Assembly (NCBI GenBank): GCA_944324445.1
Contig: CALUWL010000004.1
Span: 1 to 64,000, forward strand
Direction: 5' to 3'
DNA: 64,000 nt
Origin: Candidatus Gastranaerophilales bacterium
GTDB lineage: Bacteria > Cyanobacteriota > Vampirovibrionia > Gastranaerophilales > Gastranaerophilaceae
Of the stretch, positions 17,548-26,850 are shown piece after piece. The translations under genes and the position numbers were made by a program. Under the pieces are notes generated by a model. It saw nothing but the letters and a program-made list of their open reading frames with translations. It made no database searches and was not told the DNA's origin. Within the stretch, counting starts at the first letter, position 1, and each line of letters starts with the position of its first letter.

Positions 17548-19294
17548 CAAAATTTGATATTTCCAATGATTGTCTAAATTCAGAATTATTTTTTAAATTT
17601 TCAAAAGTATCAATATCTATTTTGCCGTTTTTATTTATAAATATGATTTTAGTACAATTTTTTAGAGTATTTAACCTATGAGCTATTGAGATTATAGTTT
17701 TTTTACCTTTCAAGCTTCCTAAAATTTTATTTATTTTTTCTTCAGATATAACATCAATTGAAGATGTCGGTTCATCTAAAATAATTAAATCCTTGTTTTG
17801 ATATAACGTGCCAAGCAAAGCTATTCTTTGCTTTTGACCATGGGATAATTCGCATATTTTTTTATTTTCATCAATATTTAAACTTATATCAAATTTATCT
17901 ATAAATTTTTTAACTTTATCTTTATCATATATTTCGCTCATTGCAATATTTTCAAAAATATTATCAAAAATCATATTGAAATCTTGGCTCAAAAAAGCTA
18001 CATTATTTTGCCATTGAGCTATATTATCACCATCTAAAATATTGTCGTCAATAATTATCCTGCCGCTATCAGGTTTAATAAAACCGGATAAAATCATTGT
18101 TAAAGTTGTTTTATAGCTTCCGCTTTGACCTGCAATACCTATAAAATCGCCTTTATTTATCTCAAGATTGACATTTTTTAAACCGTTACCATTATCAAAA
18201 GAAAAACAAACATTTTGAAAAACAATTTTTTCAAATTTCATTTTTTTATCTGTTATTTTACAATTTATCTTGTCTTTAAAATTATCATCAAATTTAAGTA
18301 ATTCTTTTACAATTTTTTCATTTGAATTAATGCAATAAAGACAGCTTTGTGCGCGATTTATTAACGGCGTAAGACGCAAAATAATAACACAAATCGTACA
18401 AATAGAAGTTAAAATTAATGAATTATCGAAATTAGAAGTTAGGTATAAAGAGGCTAAAACTAAAGCAAAAATAAACATTACGGAAATTTCGGTAAAATAA
18501 ATATGAAAGACGTTGTTAAAATTTCTGTCGTTATTCAAAGAAGCATATTTTTTAGCAGATGCACTAAATTGCTCTATAAAATAACCTTGCATATTATTTA
18601 GTTTTATTTCTTTATAAGAATTAATTGCTTTCAAAAGTATTGAATGCATTAAATCATGAACTTTTGAATAGTTTAAATTTTGATAATTGGATTGCTTTTT
18701 TAAGTATAAATATTCAAACATACTTAAAATTGCGATAAATACCGTTGCAATTATTGCTGCAATTGTGAATTTGACAAAAAGATATGAAATTATAATCGCC
18801 GCAACAACAATATTTACAACCAGATTAATATATTTTTGCAAATATTGTAAAACAACAAGGTTAGTTTTTGATATTATATTTAATTTTTCATCTTTAGGAA
18901 TTGAATTTATTGTTAAATAATCCTGCAAAATAAGATTTTTTAATATTTTAGTAATAATTTTTACCGACAAATCTTCTAAAATTGAATTATTAAATTTAGT
19001 AAAAAACAACATATAAACATTTTTTAAAATGTATATTGAAATTATTAAGAACCCTAAAATTAAACTTATTTTTGAAGCATTTGAAATATTAAAATTTTCA
19101 CTAAAAAATTCGATTATTTTACTTAAATATTCACTATTTGGGTTTGATAAAAATAAAACAAATTGAAAAACAAAAACTAATCCGATATATTCAAAAAAAC
19201 CTGCAATCAAAGAAAGAATAACCAAAAAATAGAATCTATATTTATTCTTAGCATAAAATCTATTAATTATTTCGTTAAATAATTTTATCTGCAA
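17540..19294 (-). CDS. ABC exporter-type half transporter (fused membrane and ATPase domains)
   Basis: A protein of ~584 residues with six membrane helices in the first ~330 residues and an ATPase domain after it. The signature reads LSHGQKQRIALL, the Walker B LIILDEPTSSID and the switch ISIAHRL. The Walker A reads GQSGSYKTT: a Tyr replaces the second conserved Gly of GxSGxGKS/T, which is unusual. Such half transporters dimerise and export lipids, peptides or glycans; the substrate is unknown. TTG at 19294 was chosen as the start because AAGGA precedes it by 9 bases. A start at 19360 would overlap the divergent gene. Confidence 0.88.
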   Translation of the reverse strand: MQIKLFNEIINRFYAKNKYRFYFLVILSLIAGFFEYIGLVFVFQFVLFLSNPNSEYLSKIIEFFSENFNISNASKISLILGFLIISIYILKNVYMLFFTKFNNSILEDLSVKIITKILKNLILQDYLTINSIPKDEKLNIISKTNLVVLQYLQKYINLVVNIVVAAIIISYLFVKFTIAAIIATVFIAILSMFEYLYLKKQSNYQNLNYSKVHDLMHSILLKAINSYKEIKLNNMQGYFIEQFSASAKKYASLNNDRNFNNVFHIYFTEISVMFIFALVLASLYLTSNFDNSLILTSICTICVIILRLTPLINRAQSCLYCINSNEKIVKELLKFDDNFKDKINCKITDKKMKFEKIVFQNVCFSFDNGNGLKNVNLEINKGDFIGIAGQSGSYKTTLTMILSGFIKPDSGRIIIDDNILDGDNIAQWQNNVAFLSQDFNMIFDNIFENIAMSEIYDKDKVKKFIDKFDISLNIDENKKICELSHGQKQRIALLGTLYQNKDLIILDEPTSSIDVISEEKINKILGSLKGKKTIISIAHRLNTLKNCTKIIFINKNGKIDIDTFENLKNNSEFRQSLEISNFAN

Positions 19295-19340
19295 AATAAA
19301 TTCCTTGAAAAATATATTATGTTTAATTATACTCTTGACT

Positions 19341-19967
19341 ATGCAGAATCTGTCAAGCAAAGAAAATTATTTCATCGGAGTTGCTCTATCAAATTCATCA
19401 AATTATGATAGCTCGATTTGTGTTTTAGATAGAAATTTAAAAATAATATTACTTGATAAATTCTACTACGCTCAAGATATAAATTATTTTTTTGAAACTT
19501 CACCTTATATTAAAAATTCAATAGTCGCCTTTAGTGTTCCATACGACAACAGAATGTTGGATGGTAAATGGAGAATACACTGCAAAAATTACAAACCCCT
19601 TTTTGATAACTTTAAAATCAATAAAGACGATTGGACAAACAGGATTTCAAAAAGATGTCTTGATACAATTAAAAATTTGCAAGAAAGAAATATAAAAGTA
19701 ATAAGATGCGATATCAACCAACTTCGTCGTTCCTATGGACTTTGTCCGCATTATTTATCAAGAACTTCAGTTGATTGCAAAAATCTTCAGACATCTCTTA
19801 AAATTAAGTACAACTTTAATCAAATACCAGATAATATGCTGCCTGCTTCATCATTAGAGTCAATAATAGTTGCTATGTTTGCTTTTGACTATATAAAAGG
19901 TGTTGAAACATCAACCATGTTTATACTTGATAGCGTTCCGGTTTTAGAAAGAAAAATTTTTAATTAA
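19341..19967 (+). CDS. Possible RNase H-like (DUF429-type) protein
   Basis: A protein of ~208 residues. The start YFIGVALSNSSNYDSSICVLD followed by a second strand pair (LKIILLDKFYY) and IVAFSVPYD resembles the opening of RNase H-like domains such as DUF429, but I see no full set of catalytic acids, so the assignment is weak. A TATACT box just upstream and the position of the divergent ABC gene favour the ATG at 19341 over an in-frame start at 19305. It ends 2 bases before the convergent GH57-type gene. The product has no signal peptide and should be cytoplasmic. Confidence 0.7.
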   Translation: MQNLSSKENYFIGVALSNSSNYDSSICVLDRNLKIILLDKFYYAQDINYFFETSPYIKNSIVAFSVPYDNRMLDGKWRIHCKNYKPLFDNFKINKDDWTNRISKRCLDTIKNLQERNIKVIRCDINQLRRSYGLCPHYLSRTSVDCKNLQTSLKIKYNFNQIPDNMLPASSLESIIVAMFAFDYIKGVETSTMFILDSVPVLERKIFN

Positions 19968-19969
19968 AA

Positions 19970-22486
19970 TCAAACTTTTCCGGTCAAACTATCTATTTTG
20001 TTTTGGTAAAAGTCCATATTAATATTTAATTTTCTTCCTATTTCAAGCAAATTCAAAAACAACTTTCTGATATCATGTTCTTCTTTTGAAGCTTGCATTT
20101 TTTCGTAAAATTTTTCAAAATCAAGACAAAACATATCATAGAATATATTTTGGGCAGTATCTATTTTTGTTTCTATTTGCAATTTCTCTAATAAATCAAA
20201 GAAATACAACAATTCTTGAGTATTTTTACAAGTTACATGATTTTTTAATTGCGTAATTAATTTTGCAAGGCTTCTGGATAAAATATCCTTTGCATTTGAA
20301 TTACCCAATTTTATCTTAAATTTATCAGTCAATTTCTTAATTTCAAGAATTTTCTGGACTTTATGCTTATCTCCGTAAGTTGTCATTTGAGTAAGAAGCC
20401 TTGTGAGATTAGCAAGCAAAGTAAATTTTGCGCTGACTCTAAAGCTTTCAGGTATATCCATACCTAAATCATTCAGATAACTAATTGGAGTCAACAAGCT
20501 ATCATACAGGTCTTTATATGTTTGACCGACTTTTTCAAGTCTTGAATATATAAGATTTTCAAGAATCGTCTTTCTTTTATCCATCGGTATATCTTTAAGA
20601 GAATAAAATCTCGATCCGTAATACAATTCAATTGCCTGAAGAGTTTCAACCGTAGTACCATTTAAAAATGCTTTTGTAATTTCTTTCTTTTCAAGATTAT
20701 AATCATCCAAACATTTATACTCTTTAACAGCGCAATAAAAATCATAATTTTGCGTTTGAAGCATTATATAGCTCATTTCTTTTTTTTCAAGAGTAATTTT
20801 AGATGTTATTTCGATTCTTCCGCAATTAAGTGTGTTGTTTAGATTTGTATATTTTTTGCTTCCATTTTTCTTTATTTTAAAGCAATACAAGTCTTCTTCT
20901 TTTTTTGACGATTCTTTTTGACCTTCGTCAAATGAAGATTCTATAGCATATTGAGCTGTTATTTTATCAAAACCGATTGCAGAAGGTTTCACCCAACGAT
21001 TATAGATATCCTTACCGTTTCCGAATTCCATAATGTTGCTTTTTGCCTTTTGTAATATAGATAGGAAGGTTTTTTCATAATTGACTTTTACAAATTCACT
21101 TGAAAGTTCAATTGCTCTATATGCATATTTTAAAATTTGTACTGTTTCAATTCCAGAAATATCTGCAAAAAACCAACCGCAACTTGTATACATTAATTGG
21201 CTGAATCTTTGAATTTCCATCAATTTTAAGGCTTTTACCTTTTCTTGAGCGGTTAAGTTTTTCTTTGCATTTTGTTTAAAGAACTTATCTATATTTTCTT
21301 CTGAACGATCAAGAATAACATCTATATAGTTATTTCTTGCTTCCCAAAAATCTTTATAATATTTTGTACCTTGAATGGAGCATAATTTAATCAATTCATC
21401 TCTAAGATAATCCATTGCCTGACGCAAAGGTTTTCTCCATTTTTGATTCCAATGAGGCTGTGCTCCGGTTGAACATCCGCAATCATCCATCCACCTTCCG
21501 ACACCATGGCAGCAGCTCCAAGCTGAAACAGGTTTAATATCAACTTCAAATTGCGGCGGATACATTTCTAAATACTGACCGTAATTTGTAATTTCGAAAC
21601 CAAGATCTTTAGCCCCAACTCTTAAAACATAAGCTAGCGCCATATCTCCAAATTTTGTATGATGACCGTAAGATTCACCATCTGTTGCAATGTTTACTAT
21701 TTGAGTTCTGTTTCTTGATTCAACATATCCATCATTCAATCTGTATGCAAATTTTTTGCCATCTTGCAATAGATTATCAAATGCAACCGATTTAGATATT
21801 GAACCGTCATAGAAAAATAAATCTATATATTTTTGTTTATCCGTACCTTCAACAAAATATCTGTACGGTTGCGATGGATCAATCGTTCCCCAAGAAACGT
21901 CTTGCCAATTGTGTTCCCCTATTTTATTTACACATTTTGCTTGATGAGGAGATAATATTGTAAATTTAACTCCGCAATCAATCAAAACTTCAAGCGTTTG
22001 AGAATCAACAGCAGTTTCAGCCAGCCAAATTCCTTCTGCGTTTCTTTTAAATCTTTTTTGAAAATCTTTTAGCCCCCAAATAACTTGAGTTATTTTATCA
22101 TTTTGATTTGCAAGAGGCATTATAATATGATTATAAACTTGAGCAATAGCGCAACCATGCCCGTCATACATTTCAATTGATTTTTTATCTGCTGCTAATA
22201 CCCTTTTATAAGCATCAGAATCATGTTGTTCCATCCAGCTTAATAATGTCGGACCAAAATTAAAGCTCATGTATTGGTAATTATTTGAAATTTCTATAAT
22301 AGAATTATTCCCGTCCACAATTCTGGATGCGCCATTTGGACCATAACATTGCCAAGAAATCTTCTCATTCCAATCATGATTAGGAAAAGCGCTTTCTTGT
22401 ATCTCTATTTCTTCTATCCAAGGATTCTCACGGGGCGGCTGATAAAAATGTCCGTGCACCGTTAAATATTTTTTATTTTCACTCAT
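19970..22486 (-). CDS. GH57-type glycoside hydrolase (DUF3536 family)
   Basis: A protein of ~838 residues. The N-terminal half is a GH57-like domain: HGHFYQPPRENPW (the His pair of region 1), GIWLAETAVD (carrying the Glu expected as nucleophile) and NIATDGESYGHH (carrying the Asp expected as acid/base). The C-terminal half fits the DUF3536 domain, found next to GH57 domains in cyanobacteria and others. Such enzymes act on alpha-glucans, probably intracellular glycogen. No signal peptide is present. A GTG at 22495 is an alternative start. The gene follows a periplasmic protein gene on the same strand by about 29 bases. Confidence 0.9.
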   Translation of the reverse strand: MSENKKYLTVHGHFYQPPRENPWIEEIEIQESAFPNHDWNEKISWQCYGPNGASRIVDGNNSIIEISNNYQYMSFNFGPTLLSWMEQHDSDAYKRVLAADKKSIEMYDGHGCAIAQVYNHIIMPLANQNDKITQVIWGLKDFQKRFKRNAEGIWLAETAVDSQTLEVLIDCGVKFTILSPHQAKCVNKIGEHNWQDVSWGTIDPSQPYRYFVEGTDKQKYIDLFFYDGSISKSVAFDNLLQDGKKFAYRLNDGYVESRNRTQIVNIATDGESYGHHTKFGDMALAYVLRVGAKDLGFEITNYGQYLEMYPPQFEVDIKPVSAWSCCHGVGRWMDDCGCSTGAQPHWNQKWRKPLRQAMDYLRDELIKLCSIQGTKYYKDFWEARNNYIDVILDRSEENIDKFFKQNAKKNLTAQEKVKALKLMEIQRFSQLMYTSCGWFFADISGIETVQILKYAYRAIELSSEFVKVNYEKTFLSILQKAKSNIMEFGNGKDIYNRWVKPSAIGFDKITAQYAIESSFDEGQKESSKKEEDLYCFKIKKNGSKKYTNLNNTLNCGRIEITSKITLEKKEMSYIMLQTQNYDFYCAVKEYKCLDDYNLEKKEITKAFLNGTTVETLQAIELYYGSRFYSLKDIPMDKRKTILENLIYSRLEKVGQTYKDLYDSLLTPISYLNDLGMDIPESFRVSAKFTLLANLTRLLTQMTTYGDKHKVQKILEIKKLTDKFKIKLGNSNAKDILSRSLAKLITQLKNHVTCKNTQELLYFFDLLEKLQIETKIDTAQNIFYDMFCLDFEKFYEKMQASKEEHDIRKLFLNLLEIGRKLNINMDFYQNKIDSLTGKV

Positions 22487-22515
22487 CTTTTTCACTCAAT
22501 AGCTATTTAATTAGT

Positions 22516-23013
22516 TTATTTATTTTCCTCTTTTTTTGCTTTTTTTATAACATTTAAGCTTTCAACATCTAACCAAGGATCATTCAAAGCTGTTGAAAAT
22601 ACTTTTGCAGTTAATTCTATTTTATCACCCGTATCTAAATCTATATGTTTTTCAGCCAACTCTTTTTTAAGAAAAAGCTTCATTTCAGATAACGGTATAT
22701 TATGATCAATCACATCATCTCTTTGGATTAAAATTCCGATATATTTTGTACTAGGACGCATAGCCTTACTGTAATCAAGCCCTAAAGTTGAAAATTTATC
22801 AAAAGTAGCTTGCATTTTAACTGTTTTATTTAAATATTTTTGAGGATTTGCAACAATATTCAAAGGTGTTGCATTTATCACTTTTACAGCCTGTGTCTGT
22901 TTTGCAGGTTGCTTAGCCGGTTGTTTAGAATCCCCCAGAGCGTACTCGCTTGTACCTATAAAAACACCAAAAGCCATTGTAAATATAGCTGCAAATATTA
23001 TATTTTTTTTCAT
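22516..23013 (-). CDS. Exported protein with PAKQ-rich linker
   Basis: A 165-residue protein with a clear signal peptide (MKKNIIFAAIFTMAFGVFIG), a short linker with repeated PAKQ, and a ~120-residue domain beginning at about 45 (INATPLNIVANPQKYLNKTVKMQATF). The pattern of a placed residue pair followed by KYLNKTVKMQ is like small OB-fold stress or binding proteins, but I cannot name the family. It should be periplasmic. It precedes the GH57-type gene by about 29 bases on the same strand and may share its transcript; no functional link is evident. Confidence 0.8.
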   Translation of the reverse strand: MKKNIIFAAIFTMAFGVFIGTSEYALGDSKQPAKQPAKQTQAVKVINATPLNIVANPQKYLNKTVKMQATFDKFSTLGLDYSKAMRPSTKYIGILIQRDDVIDHNIPLSEMKLFLKKELAEKHIDLDTGDKIELTAKVFSTALNDPWLDVESLNVIKKAKKEENK

Positions 23014-23066
23014 TTTTTCCTCTTTTTATCAATTATATTGTTTCAAGCAATAGTTTAGCATATTTT

Positions 23067-23963
23067 TTATTGATTTAAAATATCAACTTCGCTATTTTTT
23101 AGATTTAAGTATTTTATCTGATTATAAAAAGCCATTTGTTTAATTTCTTCTTTAGTTAAAACATTTTTTTCAAATAAATTTCTGCATATTTCATCTAGTG
23201 TTTTATTTGAACCTGCTAAAGTACCGTTTTCATCTTTACCTTTAGAATTTATTTTTTTATTGCAAAAAATTATATCCTGCTCACTGTTAGATGAAGGCAA
23301 ACTATCGCTTACAAGAAGGATTTTGTCCTTGGGTTTTGTTTTAAAGCACAATTTCAAAATATTTTCAGATAAATGTATTAAATCTGCAATAATTTCACAA
23401 TAAATATCATCATTAATTAAGCCTTCAAGAGCAATTGAATTTGTTCTATGATGAATAGGATTCATAGCATTAAAATGATGAGTTGTTGCAACACAGTTTT
23501 TTAAACTTTCACCTATGGTGTGTCCTGCTTGAGTTTTAATATTTTTATCGTTTAAATAATCAATTAAATCGATATCGTTTTCAGGTGCTATAGTTACAAT
23601 TTTAACTATATTTTCAAAATCACCTGTAACTTTTTTAAAATTTGAAACAGTGGGTTCAAGAAAAGTATTTTTATCTTGAATACCTGCTTTTTCCTTGCTT
23701 AAAAAAGTTCCTTCAAGATGAGCGCCTATTAAATATGTTTCTTCATTTATACTTTTTAACTGTTCATTTTGTATTTTTTGAAATAAAGCAAGCTGTCTTT
23801 GGATATTTTCAATGCTTTCTCCGACAAGAGTGGGGCAAATTCCTTTAATATTTCTTTTATATAAACTTTTCAAAACAAACTTAACTTCTTCATAATTTGC
23901 ATAATTAAAATTAATTCCAAAGCTTCCATGGATGTGATTATCTATATAAAAAACTTCTTTCAA
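23067..23963 (-). CDS. nagA: N-acetylglucosamine-6-phosphate deacetylase, short form
   Basis: A protein of ~298 residues that should remove the acetyl group from GlcNAc-6-phosphate, feeding amino sugars into glycolysis or wall synthesis. Metal and substrate motifs are present: HIHG near the start, AHLEGTF, AGHTIG, THHFNAMNP and LVSDS, with GTLAGS near the end. Family members are ~380 residues; the N-terminal beta-sandwich strands are missing, so this is a trimmed version. TTG at 23963 was chosen because AAAGGAAAA lies 7 bases upstream. TTG at 23996 would sit on the predicted transcription start. No nagB is nearby. Confidence 0.88.
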   Translation of the reverse strand: MKEVFYIDNHIHGSFGINFNYANYEEVKFVLKSLYKRNIKGICPTLVGESIENIQRQLALFQKIQNEQLKSINEETYLIGAHLEGTFLSKEKAGIQDKNTFLEPTVSNFKKVTGDFENIVKIVTIAPENDIDLIDYLNDKNIKTQAGHTIGESLKNCVATTHHFNAMNPIHHRTNSIALEGLINDDIYCEIIADLIHLSENILKLCFKTKPKDKILLVSDSLPSSNSEQDIIFCNKKINSKGKDENGTLAGSNKTLDEICRNLFEKNVLTKEEIKQMAFYNQIKYLNLKNSEVDILNQ

Positions 23964-24001
23964 TTTGACTTTTCCTTTAAAATCCTTAATCCACAATATA
24001 G

Positions 24002-24030
24002 ATTATAATATGGATTTATAAAATTGTTAA
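24002..24030 (-). promoter_or_regulatory. Promoter for nagA
   Basis: Read on the minus strand: TTAACA (24030-24025), a 17-base spacer and TATAAT (24007-24002). The predicted transcription start is near 23995, about 32 bases before the TTG start at 23963. It resembles the secD promoter (TTAACT-17-TATAAT). Confidence 0.6.
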
Positions 24031-24118
24031 TAAATGTAAAGAAAAAAAATATATTTCTAAAGTCATCATACTCAATTGTCGTATATGAAAATGTAAATAC
24101 GAAGGAAAAGGTGACAAT

Positions 24119-25144
24119 ATGGGATTAGCTGCGAGTCAAGCCCGCTTTCTTGGCTTAACCGCAAGGAAAAGCAACGTAGAATATCAAGGGCAGCAAATAA
24201 ATCAACAAAGAGTTGCGTTGTCTAACGAGGTAATGGGTTTATATCGAGAATACAATAATCTTGATGTTCCTGTACCTCCAGCTGTAAACGATTATCAAAA
24301 AAGCGTTTACAAACTTGATTCAACCTATGAAGGCTATCAAATAGATAACTTTACTAAAATTTTAGACGGCGAATACGCAGGCTACTATGATGTAACTTTA
24401 TCTTGCGAAAAAGAAATTGCAAAAGCATATACTTATAGTGCAAAAGATAGCGTAATTACGGCTCAAAAAGGAAGCAACGGCTATTCATATCTTAATTTCC
24501 AAATGGGAACGGAATCTTATACTTATGATGAAAACGATCCGGATAATTCAACTATAACAAAAATCACATCCGATTATGAAAAATATCAAGGTTTATCAAC
24601 TATTATGAATTCTCAAGGTATAACATCCGGAACATTTTATATGTATATGAAAAATGGAGTCGCTTATTATACATCTGAAAACGACCTTGATTCAACAGCA
24701 TTTGAAACTGTTGACGGCAAGAATATGTATTATGGCACATACACGTTTGACTATCAAGGAGCGCAAAAAACAATTGAAAATATTCAAGCAAAAGCTGCGC
24801 TAACTCAAGATTCAAGCGGAAGATTAATGTCAATTCAAATCTTAGATTGCGAAGATGCATCTGATTTAGTCGGAAACACATATTCAATTACAACCGGAAC
24901 TGAAAATGATCAAGCAGCATACGAAGATGCAATGAATGAATATAATTATCAAAAACAACTCTACGAAAGAGAAGTAGAAAAAATTAACCAAAAAACAGAA
25001 ACTCTGCAAAAAGAAGATCGAAGCCTCGAAATGGAGCTAAATCAGCTTGATACAGAACAAAAAGCAATATCAACCGAAATGGAATCAATATCAAAAGTTA
25101 TTGAAGATACCATTAATTCAGTATTCAAAACCTATAATTCTTAA
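24119..25144 (+). CDS. Long MGL-QAR coiled-coil protein
   Basis: A 341-residue protein of unknown function. The N-terminal helix begins MGLAASQARFLGLTARKSN and has Gln-rich heptads (EYQGQQINQQR). Residues ~70-255 form a Tyr- and Asp-rich central domain without a recognised fold. Residues ~270-341 form a long coiled coil ending DTINSVFKTY. The N- and C-terminal blocks match the 107-residue protein at 9853-10176. There is no signal peptide; the first helix may act as an export or assembly signal, as in axial filament proteins (inference). A strong Shine-Dalgarno sequence (GAAGGAAAAGG) precedes the ATG. A terminator follows. Confidence 0.88.
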   Translation: MGLAASQARFLGLTARKSNVEYQGQQINQQRVALSNEVMGLYREYNNLDVPVPPAVNDYQKSVYKLDSTYEGYQIDNFTKILDGEYAGYYDVTLSCEKEIAKAYTYSAKDSVITAQKGSNGYSYLNFQMGTESYTYDENDPDNSTITKITSDYEKYQGLSTIMNSQGITSGTFYMYMKNGVAYYTSENDLDSTAFETVDGKNMYYGTYTFDYQGAQKTIENIQAKAALTQDSSGRLMSIQILDCEDASDLVGNTYSITTGTENDQAAYEDAMNEYNYQKQLYEREVEKINQKTETLQKEDRSLEMELNQLDTEQKAISTEMESISKVIEDTINSVFKTYNS

Positions 25145-25181
25145 CATATCACTCCTACCATTTCTATTATTCCTTTGTATT

Positions 25182-25218
25182 TTTTACCCGTCTTTTAAAA
25201 ACAAAAAGACGGGTAAAA
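25182..25218. terminator. Bidirectional terminator
   Basis: Arms TTTTACCCGTCTTTT (25182-25196) and AAAAGACGGGTAAAA (25204-25218) pair perfectly, with A/T tracts on both sides. It lies between the plus gene ending at 25144 and the minus gene ending at 25221, and suits both. Confidence 0.85.
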
Positions 25219-25220
25219 TT

Positions 25221-25406
25221 TTAATATGCTTTAAAAAATCTTTGTTTTGTACCATTTTCGCCAACTTTAATTTTAATTTGCCGCATACACTTAGGGCATC
25301 TTCCAACATAATAGGTACCTTCTTTATTTTTATAAATTCTGCCGTAAACATTGCAACATTCAAATAAGATTCCCAAAAAATTCAAGTTTTTATTTTTTTT
25401 ATCCAT
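25221..25406 (-). CDS. Small zinc-ribbon-like protein
   Basis: A 61-residue protein. After a short N-terminus it has ECC at about 17-19 and the motif GRCPKCMRQIKIKVG at about 36-50, ending RFFKAY. Two Cys pairs (C18/C19 and C38/C41) could hold one zinc ion. Small proteins of this pattern occur in several phyla, without a known function as far as I know. It is alone on its strand and ends at a shared terminator. The Shine-Dalgarno sequence is weak, so the exact start is unsure. Confidence 0.68.
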   Translation of the reverse strand: MDKKNKNLNFLGILFECCNVYGRIYKNKEGTYYVGRCPKCMRQIKIKVGENGTKQRFFKAY

Positions 25407-25524
25407 AACGAAAAATATGACATATTTAGTATTTTATTAAATCAGTTTTTCGTTTGAATTTTTTTGCAATTTGCTTGAAAAAGTTGTAAAATAAATCAAA
25501 ACAGTATTATGAGGAATTTTGCCC

Positions 25525-26847
25525 ATGGGTTTACATATGCAAGTTATAATTGCGCTTTTATTAGGTATCAAAAGAAACGGACACATATTTATAGGCTTGT
25601 TACTTGGTGTGCTTGTCGGTTTTCTTTTTCCGCAAGAAGCTTACCCGAGGGTGTATAATATACTAAATTTCATAGCTACAGGGTTTATTTATGTAATTCA
25701 AATGGTGGTTTTACCCTTGGTTATGAGCGCAATAATTATAGGTATCTCTAATATCGGAGATTCAAAACAACTTGCTAAACTGGGCACAAAAATGCTTTTA
25801 TATTATGGTATTATAACAGTAATTGCAGTAAGTATTGCGTCATTTATAGCTCTTGCACTGCATCCGGGTGTTAATGCGCAAAACCTTGTAAATCCTGATG
25901 TAATTCAAAATATACAAGGAAGCGTTGCTGAAGCCATACAATACCAAAAAGAAAATATGGCTCAAATATTTTTAGATTTGATCCCTAAAAATCCCTTTGA
26001 GGCTTTATCTACAGGGAAAATGATTCCTATCATTATTTTTGTTACCATTTTTTCAATTGCACTAACTAGAGTCGGCGAAATTTCAAGACCCTTAGTTTCT
26101 CTATTTGAAAGCGTTTTTGCAGCAACAATGAAAGTAACTGATTGGATTATGTATTTAGCTGCCCCCGGTATTTTTGCACTAACCGCAACATCTGTTGCAA
26201 GCTTTGGAGTTTCCGTATTTAATGATATATCTAAATACGCTCTTGCAATAGTGTTAGCTCTTGCTGTTCAATTCTTTATAGTTTATCCTTTAATGTTGAA
26301 AATCTTCTCAAAAGTACCTGTAGGAAAACTATACGCAGCAATATCAGAAGCCATTATGGTCGCTTTTGGTACAGCAAGCTCTTCTGCAACACTACCTTTA
26401 ACAATCACCTGCTGCGAAAAAAGAGGTATCTCAAATAGAGTATGCTCTTTTGTTCTTCCTTTGGGTGCAACTTTGAATATGGATGGCACCGCTATTGTTC
26501 AAACAATTGCGGTCATATTCCTTGCTCAAATGTATGGCATTGATTTATCACCATTGTTAATTTTTGAAATAGCATTTTTAGCTATAATAGCTTCTTCAAC
26601 CTCAGCGGGAATCCCAGGTGCCGGCTTAATTACTATTGCTCTTGTTTTAAATGGAATAGGTTTAACTCCTCAACAACTTGTTGTCGGTTTTTCTCTATTA
26701 TTTACAATCGAAAGATTTGTTGATATGCTAAGAACAATCTGCAACGTTACATCAGACGCTGTGGTTGCTGCCATAATAGCCGATAATGAAAATGAGCTGA
26801 ATTACGAACTTTTATGCGGACAACCTGCTGAAAATAAGGCGCAATAA
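25525..26847 (+). CDS. Dicarboxylate/amino acid:cation symporter (DAACS family)
   Basis: A protein of ~440 residues with about eight to ten helices and two re-entrant loops. Signature motifs are TASSSATLPLT (the serine-rich hairpin), LGATLNMDGTA (helix 7, sodium and substrate site) and SAGIPGAGLI (second hairpin), with RFVDMLRTICNVTSDA near the end. It takes up glutamate, aspartate or C4 dicarboxylates with Na+ or H+. GAGGA (25511-25515) fits the ATG at 25525, with 9 bases between; a TTG at 25519 is too close. It is followed by rlmH after 3 bases. Confidence 0.94.
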   Translation: MGLHMQVIIALLLGIKRNGHIFIGLLLGVLVGFLFPQEAYPRVYNILNFIATGFIYVIQMVVLPLVMSAIIIGISNIGDSKQLAKLGTKMLLYYGIITVIAVSIASFIALALHPGVNAQNLVNPDVIQNIQGSVAEAIQYQKENMAQIFLDLIPKNPFEALSTGKMIPIIIFVTIFSIALTRVGEISRPLVSLFESVFAATMKVTDWIMYLAAPGIFALTATSVASFGVSVFNDISKYALAIVLALAVQFFIVYPLMLKIFSKVPVGKLYAAISEAIMVAFGTASSSATLPLTITCCEKRGISNRVCSFVLPLGATLNMDGTAIVQTIAVIFLAQMYGIDLSPLLIFEIAFLAIIASSTSAGIPGAGLITIALVLNGIGLTPQQLVVGFSLLFTIERFVDMLRTICNVTSDAVVAAIIADNENELNYELLCGQPAENKAQ

Positions 26848-26850
26848 AGA

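Noticed and set aside
19295-19360. Longer N-terminus for the ABC transporter gene (start at 19360)
   Set aside because: It would overlap the divergent gene at 19341 and lacks a ribosome-binding site; TTG at 19294 has AAGGA.
25519-25524. TTG start for the symporter
   Set aside because: Only 3 bases from GAGGA; the ATG at 25525 has proper spacing.
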